DNA of 64,000 nucleotides from Candidatus Aalborgicola bjergmarkensis (GCA_016708725.1 JADJFE010000002.1:1-64000); one strand, 5' to 3'; shown: positions 54,959 through 63,855, numbered from the stretch's first letter. The notes: a model not told the origin generated them from the sequence alone. Translations and numbers: made by a program.

Positions 54959-54990
54959 CCAAAAGGCTCTGCGGAGCCTTTTGGTTTTTT
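54959..54990 (+). terminator. terminator of ppdK
   Basis: CCAAAAGGCTC (54959-54969) and GAGCCTTTTGG (54974-54984) form an 11-bp stem around TGCG, followed by six T. It also lies at the end of the convergent YqaA-type gene. Confidence 0.9.
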
Positions 54991-55462
54991 AAGCACCAAA
55001 CAAACCAAACAATACCGTAGTCATCACGACGTACCGGGCAAACTTGCCCAAGGCCATATAAGCCAGACAGGGCCAGAATGGCAGTTTGAGCCAACCTGCC
55101 ACGCCGCACAACGGATCACCTACCACAGGCAGCCAACTCAGCAAACAGGCTTTGGGTCCCAGTTTTTCGAGCCAAACCAGGACGCGCATGTGCTTTTCAG
55201 TGTGGTGGTGGTATTTTTCCACCACAAACAAGGCGCTGTAACCCAGGAACCAATTCAACATACCACCCAAGGTGTTGCCAACAGTCGCTGTCCAGATCAC
55301 CGGCCAGAAGAGCTCGGGATTAAGCCGGATCAAACCAAAAACGACTGGCTCAGAACCCAGTGGCAGCAGTGTTGCCGAAACAAACGAGACCACAAATACC
55401 GCACCCAGGCTGTATTGCGGCAAGGACAGCATGGCAAGCAAATGTTCAATCCAGGTGGGCAT
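54989..55462 (-). CDS. YqaA-family inner-membrane protein
   Basis: A 157-residue membrane protein of the VTT/DedA-related YqaA group. LPLGSEPVVFGLIRL, TATVGNTLGGMLNWFLGYSA and SWLPVVGDPLCGVAGWLKLP carry the family glycines and the conserved Pro-x-x-Gly-Asp-Pro loop. ATG 55462 (MPTWIEHLLAMLSLP) opens the family region; an upstream ATG at 55498 is possible and a longer open frame reaches 55768 without similarity. The role is not known; DedA relatives move lipids or cations across the membrane. Confidence 0.85.
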   Translation of the reverse strand: MPTWIEHLLAMLSLPQYSLGAVFVVSFVSATLLPLGSEPVVFGLIRLNPELFWPVIWTATVGNTLGGMLNWFLGYSALFVVEKYHHHTEKHMRVLVWLEKLGPKACLLSWLPVVGDPLCGVAGWLKLPFWPCLAYMALGKFARYVVMTTVLFGLFGA

Positions 55463-55817
55463 GGGCGCACAGTGTAACCAGTAGACGCACAACTCCATTC
55501 CACTAGACTGGGGTGTCCTATGCCCAAACCAGGGATTTCTCGATACTGGCGGTGTTCGAGTCATCGAAAGGTATCGTATGTCAACCACCGTAGTTTTAGC
55601 CCTGGTATGGGTAGTTGGGTTTGCTTGCGCAGCTGTTGGGCTAGCTGTGTATCTCCCTAGCAACAAGAAGGACCTGGATAGCCAGCTGTAGGGATTTTTT
55701 CTGTTACGTCGGATACGACGGACACAGCTTCCCCACGTAAGGCGTGCCATGCAAGGATCGCGCTCCACCTGGAGTGCTAGGGCTGTCGCTTCCTCGGCGA
55801 CTCCATGGAATTGAAAT
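55463..55817. other. gap with a short membrane-peptide ORF
   Basis: Apart from the 37-residue ORF at 55578-55691 no gene is seen. A GTCGC/GCGAC stem flanked by GGAG/CTCC lies near 55771-55805. Confidence 0.5.
55578..55691 (+). CDS. small membrane peptide, hypothetical
   Basis: A 37-residue frame, MSTTVVLALVWVVGFACAAV then GLAVYLPSNKKDLDSQL, with one membrane segment and a charged tail. GAAAGG stands eight bases before the ATG. This gives a plausible small membrane protein, but no family is recognised. Confidence 0.4.
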   Translation: MSTTVVLALVWVVGFACAAVGLAVYLPSNKKDLDSQL

Positions 55818-55837
55818 TACTGTATATAATTACAGTA
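55818..55837 (+). promoter_or_regulatory. near-consensus LexA (SOS) box
   Basis: The 20 bases TACTGTATATAATTACAGTA are a perfect dyad with 7-bp arms and contain CTGT-N8-ACAG, the LexA site of gamma- and betaproteobacteria. It lies 30 bases upstream of a short ORF and about 137 bases upstream of the methyltransferase start. Confidence 0.75.
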
Positions 55838-55867
55838 TTACGGATGATCAATGGGGAGTGAACAGCC

Positions 55868-55984
55868 ATGATGTATTTCCAACATTCTCAACATGCACGG
55901 ACACTGGATTTCAAGCGCCAGTGGAAACTTCCAGATGCATTTCCGGGCCGTCGGATTCTCCTGGCAATCTGGGCATGGTTATAA
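55868..55984 (+). CDS. 38-residue ORF behind the LexA box, hypothetical
   Basis: The frame starts ATGATG (55868) with GGGGAG eight bases upstream. It reads MMYFQHSQHARTLDFKRQWK then LPDAFPGRRILLAIWAWL and stops at 55982-55984, overlapping the methyltransferase ATG by 10 bases. The C-terminus is hydrophobic. It matches no known SOS gene that I recognise; it may be a small SOS-induced peptide, a truncated gene or an uORF. Confidence 0.45.
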   Translation: MMYFQHSQHARTLDFKRQWKLPDAFPGRRILLAIWAWL

Positions 55985-57114
55985 GTTCCAGGTTCGCGCC
56001 CATGCTGGTCACACACATTCGACAACGTATTCAGGAAAATGGTGGCTGGCTTGGTTTTGATGCCTTCATGGCGCTAGCGCTCTACACTCCGGGTCTGGGC
56101 TACTACGCGCGCGATGCGGTGGTCTTTGGCGCAATGCCACAGGGTCTGAAAAACAGCCAGGGCGAGCGGCTTGGAGCTGGCAGCGATTTTGTCACTGCCC
56201 CCGAACTGACTCCTTTGTTTGGTCAGGTGCTGGCGCGTCAGGTGGCGCAGGCATTGCAAGCCACGGGCACCGACGAAATCTGGGAGTTTGGCGCCGGTAC
56301 CGGTGCCCTGGCGTTACAACTGCTGAATGCGCTACAGGGTCTGCACGTGCCGGTGCGGCGCTACACCATCGTCGAGGTGTCTGCCACCTTGCGCGCACGC
56401 CAGCAAACTGCCTTGCATGCGCATACAGCCAAGGTGTGCTGGGTCGATGCATTACCGCCCATGATGCATGGCGTGGTGGTTGGTAATGAAGTTCTGGATG
56501 CCATGCCCGTACAGTTGCTGGCGCGTGTGCAGGGTGTGTGGTATGAACGCGGCGTGGCCTGGGATTCCGATAAGGCGCAGTTGGTTTGGCAGGACCGCAC
56601 GACCACGCTGCGCCCACCCTGCCCTGTTTCCGGCGAACACGATTACCTGACCGAAATTCATGCGCAGGCCGAGGCCTTTATCCGCACACTGGCGGATAAA
56701 CTGCACCGGGGGGCTGTGTTTTTATTGGACTACGGTTTTCCCGAAGCGGAGTATTACCACGAACAACGCCACATGGGCACCGTGATGTGCCACCGTGCCC
56801 ACAAGGTGGACAGCGATCCGCTCACGGATGTGGGACTCAAGGACATCACGGCGCATATCAATTTCACCGGCATCGCATTGAGCGCGCAGGACGCAGGTTT
56901 TTCGGTGCTAGGCTACACCAACCAGGCGCATTTTCTGCTCAACTGCGGATTGGCGGATGCCATGCAGAATGCGTCCCTGGCACAGCGTGTAGCCGCACAA
57001 AAGCTTATCCTGGAACACGAAATGGGTGAATTTTTCAAAGCCATTGGCTTGACCAAGGGCGATCCATGGGATGCCATCGGTTTTTCGCACGGTGATAAAA
57101 CACACCGTTTGTAG
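55975..57114 (+). CDS. MidA-type SAM-dependent methyltransferase
   Basis: A 379-residue class I methyltransferase of the COG1565/NDUFAF7 group. The N-terminal part has FMALALYTPGLGYYARDAVV and GAGSDFVTAPELTPLFGQVL; the SAM motif is WEFGAGTGALALQLL, followed by YTIVEVSATLRARQQ, VVVGNEVLDAMPVQLL, FLLDYGFPEAEYYHEQRH and CHRAHKVDSDPL. In mitochondria the homologue methylates an arginine of a complex I subunit; the bacterial target is unknown. ATG 55975 overlaps the small ORF; ATG 56002 is also possible. The frame is open far upstream without similarity. Confidence 0.88.
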   Translation: MVISSRFAPMLVTHIRQRIQENGGWLGFDAFMALALYTPGLGYYARDAVVFGAMPQGLKNSQGERLGAGSDFVTAPELTPLFGQVLARQVAQALQATGTDEIWEFGAGTGALALQLLNALQGLHVPVRRYTIVEVSATLRARQQTALHAHTAKVCWVDALPPMMHGVVVGNEVLDAMPVQLLARVQGVWYERGVAWDSDKAQLVWQDRTTTLRPPCPVSGEHDYLTEIHAQAEAFIRTLADKLHRGAVFLLDYGFPEAEYYHEQRHMGTVMCHRAHKVDSDPLTDVGLKDITAHINFTGIALSAQDAGFSVLGYTNQAHFLLNCGLADAMQNASLAQRVAAQKLILEHEMGEFFKAIGLTKGDPWDAIGFSHGDKTHRL

Positions 57115-57120
57115 CCAATA

Positions 57121-60100
57121 TCAGGGATTGAGCAGCAGGGCTGCCGCACCCATCGGAACTTCTGTACCATCGGTGATTGCCATATACATCACCTGTTGCG
57201 CCAGATTGCCGGTGGGGGTTAAAAAGTGGTAGTCGTCAATGAATCCTTCCGCTGTGGCATCGAGCAAATCCCCGTTGGGCCACAGGAAATTAACGTTGCG
57301 GGCGCTGGACTGTGCCTCCCAGTCTTCAAAATCCACCCGGTCAGCCTGTCCGGTGCGTGTACCGTCGCCATAAATCAGCACTTTGGGACCGAGAAATGGC
57401 AGGGTGGTGCCAGCTGGTCGGGTCGCATCGGCAGTTGTGGTATCTGCGTAATACATCTTGTAGCGAACGCCACCAATATGCATCGGGAGTGCAGCCTGCG
57501 CACTCTTGAACATTTTGGGGCAACCACCTGAAGCTTCGTACTGAACATTCCAGCGAGTACCATCCCATACTGCGTAACCATGATTGGCATTGCCTGTTGT
57601 GCACCCAGTGGTTTTATCGATGGTAAAAACCAGGAAGGTGCCCTCCGAACCATCCCAGCGCCAGTCGGTCAAGCTGGGAAAACCGAGCTTTTGCTGCCGG
57701 GCATTACTCACTTTGGCATTGCTGTTATCGGCATCGCCTTCGACACCAATGACTAAAGTGGGTGGACAATCACCACCGCTTTCAAAGGCGGCGGCAGTTG
57801 CACAAATGCTGGAAGAACCCGCATTGAAGTCGCGTCCAACCCATCCATCAACGCTATCAATGGAGTAGATGCGCGTTTTACCATCCGGACCTTCTGATTC
57901 AAAAAACAAGCGCACCTTGGCCCCCATACTGGTGGACAAGGGAACACCCTGCCCTGTTCCTATCCCTTTGATGCGGGTTGAACTGCTCTCCGGTGCCATC
58001 AATCCACTGCTGCCAGCCAGACTGGTGAAGGTGGTGTAGCTGGTGGGATTGCTGGCATCAACGACAGCAACACTGGCTGCCACCGACAGGCTGGCACGTG
58101 GCGCTGCTGATGACAAGCGCGGGCCGTAATAAAGCTGAATGCGTCCGGCAGTGACACCATTGGCATCATCTCCAAACCGGGTGGCGCTGATACGTGCGTT
58201 GCCGTCACTAACAATGGGTGTAAGACCAGCGAAGGTACTACCACTGCCCTGCAGTTGCCAATATTCCTCGCTCGTCGTTGCATTGACAGTTGCAGATTCC
58301 CTACCGCTATTGCACGCGGAGTCATCGCAGGCGGTGACCGTGATCACATAAGCAGTGCCCGCCTTCAGATCACCCATTTCCGCGCCAATGGCGGAAGAAA
58401 GTGCAGTTGTGCTGGCTGCGCTGCTACCAATGCTTTCGCGTGCATCCACCCGGTAGTGGTTAACCGTTCCTGCAGTTGGAGCGACCCAGTTCACCTGCAA
58501 GCGCGTCGATGAAGCAATGGAGCGCGTGCCAACGGTTTGTGGCAGCACGGCGGTGACCGTAACGCCCGTCGGCGCGGTGGCCGTACCGGATGTCGAGCTT
58601 TGAACCACAAAGTTGGCGCTGCCACTCACCGCAGAAGTACCTGTTGGAACGCTGGCGCCAAGTGTTGCCGCAAACTGCGCGTAGCTCTGGCTGCTGACCG
58701 CCTGGCCTGCCGGTGCATTGGCACCTAACTGGTAGCCAAAGCTGGAGGCGCCCAGAATTTGCACGATAGCACCATTGGAAAGCACAAACTGCACGGCGTT
58801 GTTGAAGAAGCTGCTGGACGCTATCGTCAGTCCATTGACCAACTGGATGACGTTGGTGCCTTCGGTGTCGATGATCTTGGCTGTCACCGCGCCGCTCAGC
58901 GTGTAGGGGCTGATGATGTAGGTGTCACTGCCACCGCCGCCAAGATAGTTGTTGCCCCCGGCTGGCACGAGAACATCGTCGCCCAGGGTGCCCGCTACGG
59001 TGCTGGCATTGCCTGTAACGCTCGCCACGGGCGCAGTTGCCTGTGTGAAGCCCGTGGGCACGACATAGCCCGCAGTTCCCGATACCGGGAGTGTGCCACT
59101 GGTCAAGGAGGCGCCCAAACTGGTGACGAAATCGGTATAAGTCAAGACAGCTGCCGTGTCCCCCGCCAGCGCGTTGGCTCCCAACTGAAACTTGAACTTC
59201 GAAGCACCCAGTATCTGCACCTTGGCTCCGTTGGAAAGCGTGAGTTGCGCGGCATCCGTGTAGAAAGCGCTGGCTGTCACGGTCATGCCATCCACCAGCT
59301 GGATAAGGTTATCCCCTTCGGTATCAACAATCTTGGCCGTAACAGAACTACCCAAGGTGTTGGGGCTGATGATGTAGGTGTCATTGCCGCCGCCCCCGTA
59401 GTAGAAATTGCCAGCTGTGAGAACGAAAACATCGTTGCCCAATGTGCCTGGCACGGTGTAGGACGTTGTGTTGGCCGCAACCGTTACGGTCGCGCTGGCT
59501 GCCTGACTGGTTCCACCCGTGTTGACACCTGTTACGGTGTAGGTCGTTGTGGTCGTGGGACTGACTGTGCAGCTGGATGCAGAAGTCCCCGCGCAGGTGC
59601 CGCCTGTCCAGATGTAGCTGGTCGCCGCCGGGCTGCATGTGGCCGTCAGCGTTGCGCTGGTGCCCGTGGTGATACTGGCAGGACTGGCTGAGAGGGTGCA
59701 GACGGGGGCGCCCGAAACACCGCTTGTACTCAGGAGGGATTTGTATTGATCCAGTAGCTGATTTACATTGCTGCTGTTCAGCATGAACCCGCCATGGTCG
59801 CCATTGGGATCCGCGACGAAAAGAAGCACGGCTGCTCCATATTGCGTAACCCAGTTCTTTGCGGCGGTCATGGCAGTGCAGCCGTCCCGATCGGGGTTGG
59901 GATCCTTCTCGCCACAGTACATAGCCCAAGGTATCCCGCTAAAAGGCAGCGCGCCATAGGTTCCCTTGATAATCTCCTCGTTGGGCGGATAATCAACAGC
60001 CGCACCGCCTGCATTGGAATGCACCAGACCAAAATGGCGCTGACCCGTGCTGGCGTAATCAAGGGCCGCGACAGCATAGCTGTTTGCTGAGCCTCGGGAA

Positions 60101-60540
60101 AAAGCTGTGAACAGTGCCTGGCCAGGGCCCACGCCTTTTGCTTTCAGTATCCCTGAGAGCAACGGGTACATCTCGCTCGGGGTGTAGTAGTCCATCGTGC
60201 TGTCACCACTGCCGAACCACCAGGACAAAGTCAATATGGCATGACCACGGGCTTCGGCGTAGGGTAGCCAGAGAGACAGTCCCGAGGTGGCATAGCCCCC
60301 AGTGCCGTGTAATGGAACGATAACCCCGGCTGACGGCGTCCAGTTGGCAGGTTGCCACCATCCATAAAACGAACGGTTGTCAGACGTGTAGGCAAAGGTT
60401 GCGCCTTTGCTGATTGCGTCGGTATAACGAGTCAGATCACTGGATTTTGCTTGGGCAAAAAGACTAGCAGAATCGGCAAGGCCCGGCGCGCAGCGCATCG
60501 CCAGAATCAATACAAGTAGCAAACGTAGCAATGTAGTCAT
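57121..60540 (-). CDS. large exported protein: hydrolase-like head, repeated GGGGxDTYIISP middle, fibronectin-like and distinct C-terminal parts
   Basis: A 1139-residue exported protein. Signal peptide about 1-22 (LLLVLILAMRCAPGLAD). Residues 25-270 look like an alpha/beta hydrolase of the depolymerase kind: VIVPLHGTGGYATSG, the Ser elbow ALFTAFSRGSANSYA and DPNGDHGGFML. Residues 278-650 are the shared block: an Ig-like piece (CTLSASPASITTGTSATLTA) and two repeats of about 130 residues, each with a YYGGGGNDTYIISP or YLGGGGSDTYIISP turn. A fibronectin III-like part (about 655-760) and a 380-residue C-terminal domain follow. Calcium binding by the glycine turns is a guess. Cell-surface location is inferred; no sorting signal is seen. 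GAGG stands before ATG 60540. Confidence 0.75.
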   Translation of the reverse strand: MTTLLRLLLVLILAMRCAPGLADSASLFAQAKSSDLTRYTDAISKGATFAYTSDNRSFYGWWQPANWTPSAGVIVPLHGTGGYATSGLSLWLPYAEARGHAILTLSWWFGSGDSTMDYYTPSEMYPLLSGILKAKGVGPGQALFTAFSRGSANSYAVAALDYASTGQRHFGLVHSNAGGAAVDYPPNEEIIKGTYGALPFSGIPWAMYCGEKDPNPDRDGCTAMTAAKNWVTQYGAAVLLFVADPNGDHGGFMLNSSNVNQLLDQYKSLLSTSGVSGAPVCTLSASPASITTGTSATLTATCSPAATSYIWTGGTCAGTSASSCTVSPTTTTTYTVTGVNTGGTSQAASATVTVAANTTSYTVPGTLGNDVFVLTAGNFYYGGGGNDTYIISPNTLGSSVTAKIVDTEGDNLIQLVDGMTVTASAFYTDAAQLTLSNGAKVQILGASKFKFQLGANALAGDTAAVLTYTDFVTSLGASLTSGTLPVSGTAGYVVPTGFTQATAPVASVTGNASTVAGTLGDDVLVPAGGNNYLGGGGSDTYIISPYTLSGAVTAKIIDTEGTNVIQLVNGLTIASSSFFNNAVQFVLSNGAIVQILGASSFGYQLGANAPAGQAVSSQSYAQFAATLGASVPTGTSAVSGSANFVVQSSTSGTATAPTGVTVTAVLPQTVGTRSIASSTRLQVNWVAPTAGTVNHYRVDARESIGSSAASTTALSSAIGAEMGDLKAGTAYVITVTACDDSACNSGRESATVNATTSEEYWQLQGSGSTFAGLTPIVSDGNARISATRFGDDANGVTAGRIQLYYGPRLSSAAPRASLSVAASVAVVDASNPTSYTTFTSLAGSSGLMAPESSSTRIKGIGTGQGVPLSTSMGAKVRLFFESEGPDGKTRIYSIDSVDGWVGRDFNAGSSSICATAAAFESGGDCPPTLVIGVEGDADNSNAKVSNARQQKLGFPSLTDWRWDGSEGTFLVFTIDKTTGCTTGNANHGYAVWDGTRWNVQYEASGGCPKMFKSAQAALPMHIGGVRYKMYYADTTTADATRPAGTTLPFLGPKVLIYGDGTRTGQADRVDFEDWEAQSSARNVNFLWPNGDLLDATAEGFIDDYHFLTPTGNLAQQVMYMAITDGTEVPMGAAALLLNP
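58591..59709 (-). repeat. shared 373-codon middle block, copy in the hydrolase-headed protein
   Basis: Residues 278-650 of this gene are almost identical, at protein and DNA level by eye, to residues 357-730 of the upstream neighbour (61666-62787). The flanks on both sides are unrelated, so the block behaves as a cassette. Confidence 0.85.
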
Positions 60541-60566
60541 TCAAGCACCTCAATAACATAACAAAA

Positions 60567-60615
60567 TAGCCGAAACCCTTATGAATAGAGCGAATGCAGC
60601 TATAAAAAATGGATC
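60567..60615 (+). repeat. interspersed 50-bp repeat, divergent copy 8
   Basis: AGCCGAAACCCTTATGAATA, then GAGCGAATGCAGCTAT and a short A tract, in the gap between the two large genes. It is recognisable but diverged. Confidence 0.45.
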
Positions 60616-60636
60616 AACTCAACCCCTGATACAACA

Positions 60637-63600
60637 TTATGGACGGGTCACGACGGTCTTCGCTGGACAATATCCCTTCTCACCGGCAGATGGGTTCAGG
60701 ACCGGGTCAGGGTCGTTATAGAACGAGAGGGGATACTGGGGGTCAACCTCGTGCTGTGCGGGAAAGAAGACAACTGGTTGAGGTGACGACACTGAACCAT
60801 CCGAATTTTCCCAAATAACGTAGGGGCGTTCTATGTGCTTCGGATCGGTGGGAGTGGGGGACCAATCCGCGCCGAAATAGAGAAAATAAACCCAGACCTT
60901 GCCCGCGCGGTCGCGCGTCACCCCTGGAACACTCGCCCCCATGACAAGCGGATTGCTCTCGGTAACCCAGTTGCTAATGCCATCCGCGCTTGTCGCCCGA
61001 AACAGCATGTGATCCCGTGGATCGGGATCGGAATCAGGAGGCACCAATCCCTTGAAATACATCACGTAGCTGCCATCTGATCGCTGCACGACCGCAGGGT
61101 CGCTGATGGCCGCAAGTCCCGGATATCCGACATCACTTGAACGAAGAACCGGGTTTTTCGTAGACGGTTGAAGTTGCCCCCCGGTGATCGTAGCCATGCC
61201 GATACCATCCGTCATGCCATAGTAAGCGCGGGCTTCGCCGTCTGCGTCCGCAATCGAAGGCGCTCCACCGGAAAGCACTCCGCCATTGGCCGTTGCCTCA
61301 CGAAAGTACAGGTCACCAGGGGTTCCCTTGCTGCCGCTGCCCGGGAAATTCGGGCACGTTTCGCTCTCGGTGTACCGAAGCCATCCATCGCGCACTCCCT
61401 GGACACTGGTCGTGCCCGCAACGAGCCGCCAAACGCCGTCCGACCCGACTCCCCACGCCGGATCTGCCATGTCACCATGCGTGAACCACTCCGATTCCTC
61501 AAGGTAGAAGTTAATTCCATCGGAAGAGATTGCGCTACGGATCGTTTCGACAAGGGAGCAGTAATAGCCTTGGTTCGGATAGGTCGTATTGGGATAGGCG
61601 CACTTGGGGTCACCCAAGGCTTTCGTGCGACCGGTAATGGTGAACATCATTCGGATATCCCCTGCCGTCGTAGAACCTTGAACCACAAAGTTGGCGCTGC
61701 CACTCACCGCAGAAGTACCTGTTGGAACGCTGGCACCAAGTGTTGCCGCGAACTGCGCGTAGCTCTGGCTGCTGACCGTCTGACCAGCCGGGGCATTGGC
61801 ACCCAACTGGTAGCCAAAGCTGGATGCGCCCAGAATTTGCACGGTAGCACCGTTGGAAAGCACAAACTGCACGGCGTTATTGAAGAAACTGCTGGACGCA
61901 ATCGTCAGACCACCCACCAACTGGATGACGTTGGTGCCTTCGGTGTCAATGATCTTGGCTGTCACCGCGCCGCTCAGTGTGTAGGGGCTGATGATGTAGG
62001 TGTCATTACCACCACCACCAAGATAGTTATTGCCCCCGGATGGCACGAGAACATCGCCGCCCAGGGTGCCCGCTACGGTGCTGGCATTGCCTGCAACGCT
62101 CGCCACGGGCGCAGTTGCCTGTGTGAAGCCTGTGGGAACAACATAGCCCGCTGAGCCTGACGCCGGAAGTGTGCCACTGGTCAAGGATGCGCCCAAACTG
62201 GTGACGAAATCGGTGTAAGTCAAGATGGCTGCCGTATCGCCCGCCAGCGCGTTGGCTCCCAACTGAAACTTGAACTTCGAAGCACCCAGTATCTGCACCT
62301 TGGCTCCGTTGGAAAGCGTGAGTTGTGCGGCATCGCTGTAGAAAGCGCTGGCTGTCACGGTCATGCCATCCACCAGCTGGATAAGGTTATCCCCTTCGGT
62401 ATCAACAATCTTGGCCGTAACAGAACCACCCAAGGTGTTAGGGCTGATGATGTAGGTGTCATTGCCGCCGCCGCCATAGTAGAAATTGCCAGCTGTGAGA
62501 ACGAAAACATCGTTGCCCAAGGTTCCCGGTACGGTGTAGGACATTGTGCCGGCCGCAACCGTTACAGTTGCGCTGGCTGCCTGACCAGTTCCACCCGTGT
62601 TGACACCTGTTACGGTGTAGGTCGTCGTGGTCGTAGGACTGACTGTGCAGCTGGATGCTAGAGTCCCCGCGCAGGTGCCGCCTGTCCAGATGTAGCTGCT
62701 CGCCGCCGGGTTGCAAGTGGCCGTCAGCGTTGCGCTGGTGCCCGTGGTGATGCTAGCGGGATTTGCGCTCAGTGTGCACACCGGGGCAGTACGCGCCAAC
62801 GTGTACTTCAACCCATACACTGCCGGAATTCCAGTACTGCTATCGTCATAGACAACGTGCAAGGTATCACCCCGCAGCAAAAAGTGCGCGCGTGTCGCGG
62901 AAATCGACGTTGGCGTCATGTCTTCCGAATAAGTCTGTGCAAAGGATGTGCCGTCAAAAACACGCAAATAAATCTTTCCATTGTCCGCATTGCCGCTTGA
63001 TACATCCTGGAACGTGTGACCAACAATCAGGCTATTGGAGTCCGCATCGTAAGCCAGTCCGGTAGACATGAAAATCCCGTCACCATTGACCGTATGGGTC
63101 AGCGTCTTGCTATCCACCAACTTGAAGGCGGAAGTATCCACTGCCGTCCAGGACGTATCAAAACGCAACAACAACAAATCGCGTTGCGTTTGAACCTGGC
63201 CGCCGGGTATGAAATCTGATGGTGCAACAATCAGCATCCGGCCACCTACTTGTAAAAGGGCGGCAGTATTGATGTGCTTATGGGCATTAACCACCGTTCC
63301 AGATAAAACCGGATTCAGGTTGGTATCAAAAGATTTGATCAAATGACCGCTGTTTTGGTTATTGTTCAGGTCGCTGGGTCTGAACTCCCCGGTGATGATA
63401 TGGGTTCCATCTGTGGCCAGCAGCATATCGTTGGTTTTAGTATTGGTACTGCCAATGGTTACTGTGGCTGTGGCACCGACCTGGGTCAGGTTGCTATCGA
63501 GTTTGATAAGAAAAAGACCCGAGTCCCCAGTCGTGGAATAGACTAAGTAATGGGCACCTTGAAAATATATGTGCTTGTGATCAGTGACCGTGCCTACGGA

Positions 63601-63855
63601 TGTCAACTTTTTCTCAGAACCCAATGCACCAAAGTTACTGTCATAGCTGCGCACGTACAGATCGTTTTGCTTGGCGTAGCTGACGACGATATTGCTGCCG
63701 TCATGCACGATGCCGGGAAAAATGGCGTTGCTATCGAGTAGCACCGGCGTCCCTTTGGAGAAAGTTAGCGCCAGCGCAATGTTGCATGGCAGCATGCATG
63801 CTGTGCATATAACAATACACATCAGGTATCTGACAATTCCTAGTTGTTTCACCAT
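60637..63855 (-). CDS. large exported protein: beta-propeller-like head, the same repeated middle, glycosidase-like tail
   Basis: A 1072-residue exported protein. Signal peptide about 1-29. Residues 30-350 form repeating beta units (VVSYAKQNDLYVRSYDSN; LLATDGTHIITGEFR; LAYDADSNSLIVGHTF), a beta-propeller-like sensor or binder. Residues 357-730 are the shared block with CTLSANPASITTGTSATLTA and two GGGGNDTYIISP repeats. The last 340 residues (SAISSDGINFYLEESEWFTH, PAVVQRSDGSYVMYFKGLVP, PGVTRDRAGKVWVYFL) resemble a five-bladed glycoside hydrolase family 43 or similar propeller. GGAGG lies four bases before the ATG. Substrate unknown; a role in polysaccharide use or adhesion is plausible. Confidence 0.75.
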   Translation of the reverse strand: MVKQLGIVRYLMCIVICTACMLPCNIALALTFSKGTPVLLDSNAIFPGIVHDGSNIVVSYAKQNDLYVRSYDSNFGALGSEKKLTSVGTVTDHKHIYFQGAHYLVYSTTGDSGLFLIKLDSNLTQVGATATVTIGSTNTKTNDMLLATDGTHIITGEFRPSDLNNNQNSGHLIKSFDTNLNPVLSGTVVNAHKHINTAALLQVGGRMLIVAPSDFIPGGQVQTQRDLLLLRFDTSWTAVDTSAFKLVDSKTLTHTVNGDGIFMSTGLAYDADSNSLIVGHTFQDVSSGNADNGKIYLRVFDGTSFAQTYSEDMTPTSISATRAHFLLRGDTLHVVYDDSSTGIPAVYGLKYTLARTAPVCTLSANPASITTGTSATLTATCNPAASSYIWTGGTCAGTLASSCTVSPTTTTTYTVTGVNTGGTGQAASATVTVAAGTMSYTVPGTLGNDVFVLTAGNFYYGGGGNDTYIISPNTLGGSVTAKIVDTEGDNLIQLVDGMTVTASAFYSDAAQLTLSNGAKVQILGASKFKFQLGANALAGDTAAILTYTDFVTSLGASLTSGTLPASGSAGYVVPTGFTQATAPVASVAGNASTVAGTLGGDVLVPSGGNNYLGGGGNDTYIISPYTLSGAVTAKIIDTEGTNVIQLVGGLTIASSSFFNNAVQFVLSNGATVQILGASSFGYQLGANAPAGQTVSSQSYAQFAATLGASVPTGTSAVSGSANFVVQGSTTAGDIRMMFTITGRTKALGDPKCAYPNTTYPNQGYYCSLVETIRSAISSDGINFYLEESEWFTHGDMADPAWGVGSDGVWRLVAGTTSVQGVRDGWLRYTESETCPNFPGSGSKGTPGDLYFREATANGGVLSGGAPSIADADGEARAYYGMTDGIGMATITGGQLQPSTKNPVLRSSDVGYPGLAAISDPAVVQRSDGSYVMYFKGLVPPDSDPDPRDHMLFRATSADGISNWVTESNPLVMGASVPGVTRDRAGKVWVYFLYFGADWSPTPTDPKHIERPYVIWENSDGSVSSPQPVVFFPAQHEVDPQYPLSFYNDPDPVLNPSAGEKGYCPAKTVVTRP
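61666..62787 (-). repeat. shared 373-codon middle block, copy in the propeller-headed protein
   Basis: Partner of 58591-59709. Differences are scattered single residues, such as S/N in the Ig-like piece, S/G before VTAKIVDTEG, and N/G in LV[NG]GLTIAS. Each block is itself a two-fold repeat (about 130 residues per unit). Confidence 0.85.

Noticed and set aside
52429..55008. Two long minus-strand ORFs (349 and 498 codons)
   Set aside because: Both are antisense to ppdK, which is certain.
55744..55974. N-terminal extension of the methyltransferase
   Set aside because: No similarity, runs through the LexA box, and no ribosome site; starts at 55975 or 56002 are better.
58759..59691. 310-codon plus-strand ORF, and a similar one at 61168-62154
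   Set aside because: They are antisense to the two large exported proteins; their similarity to one another only reflects the shared middle block.
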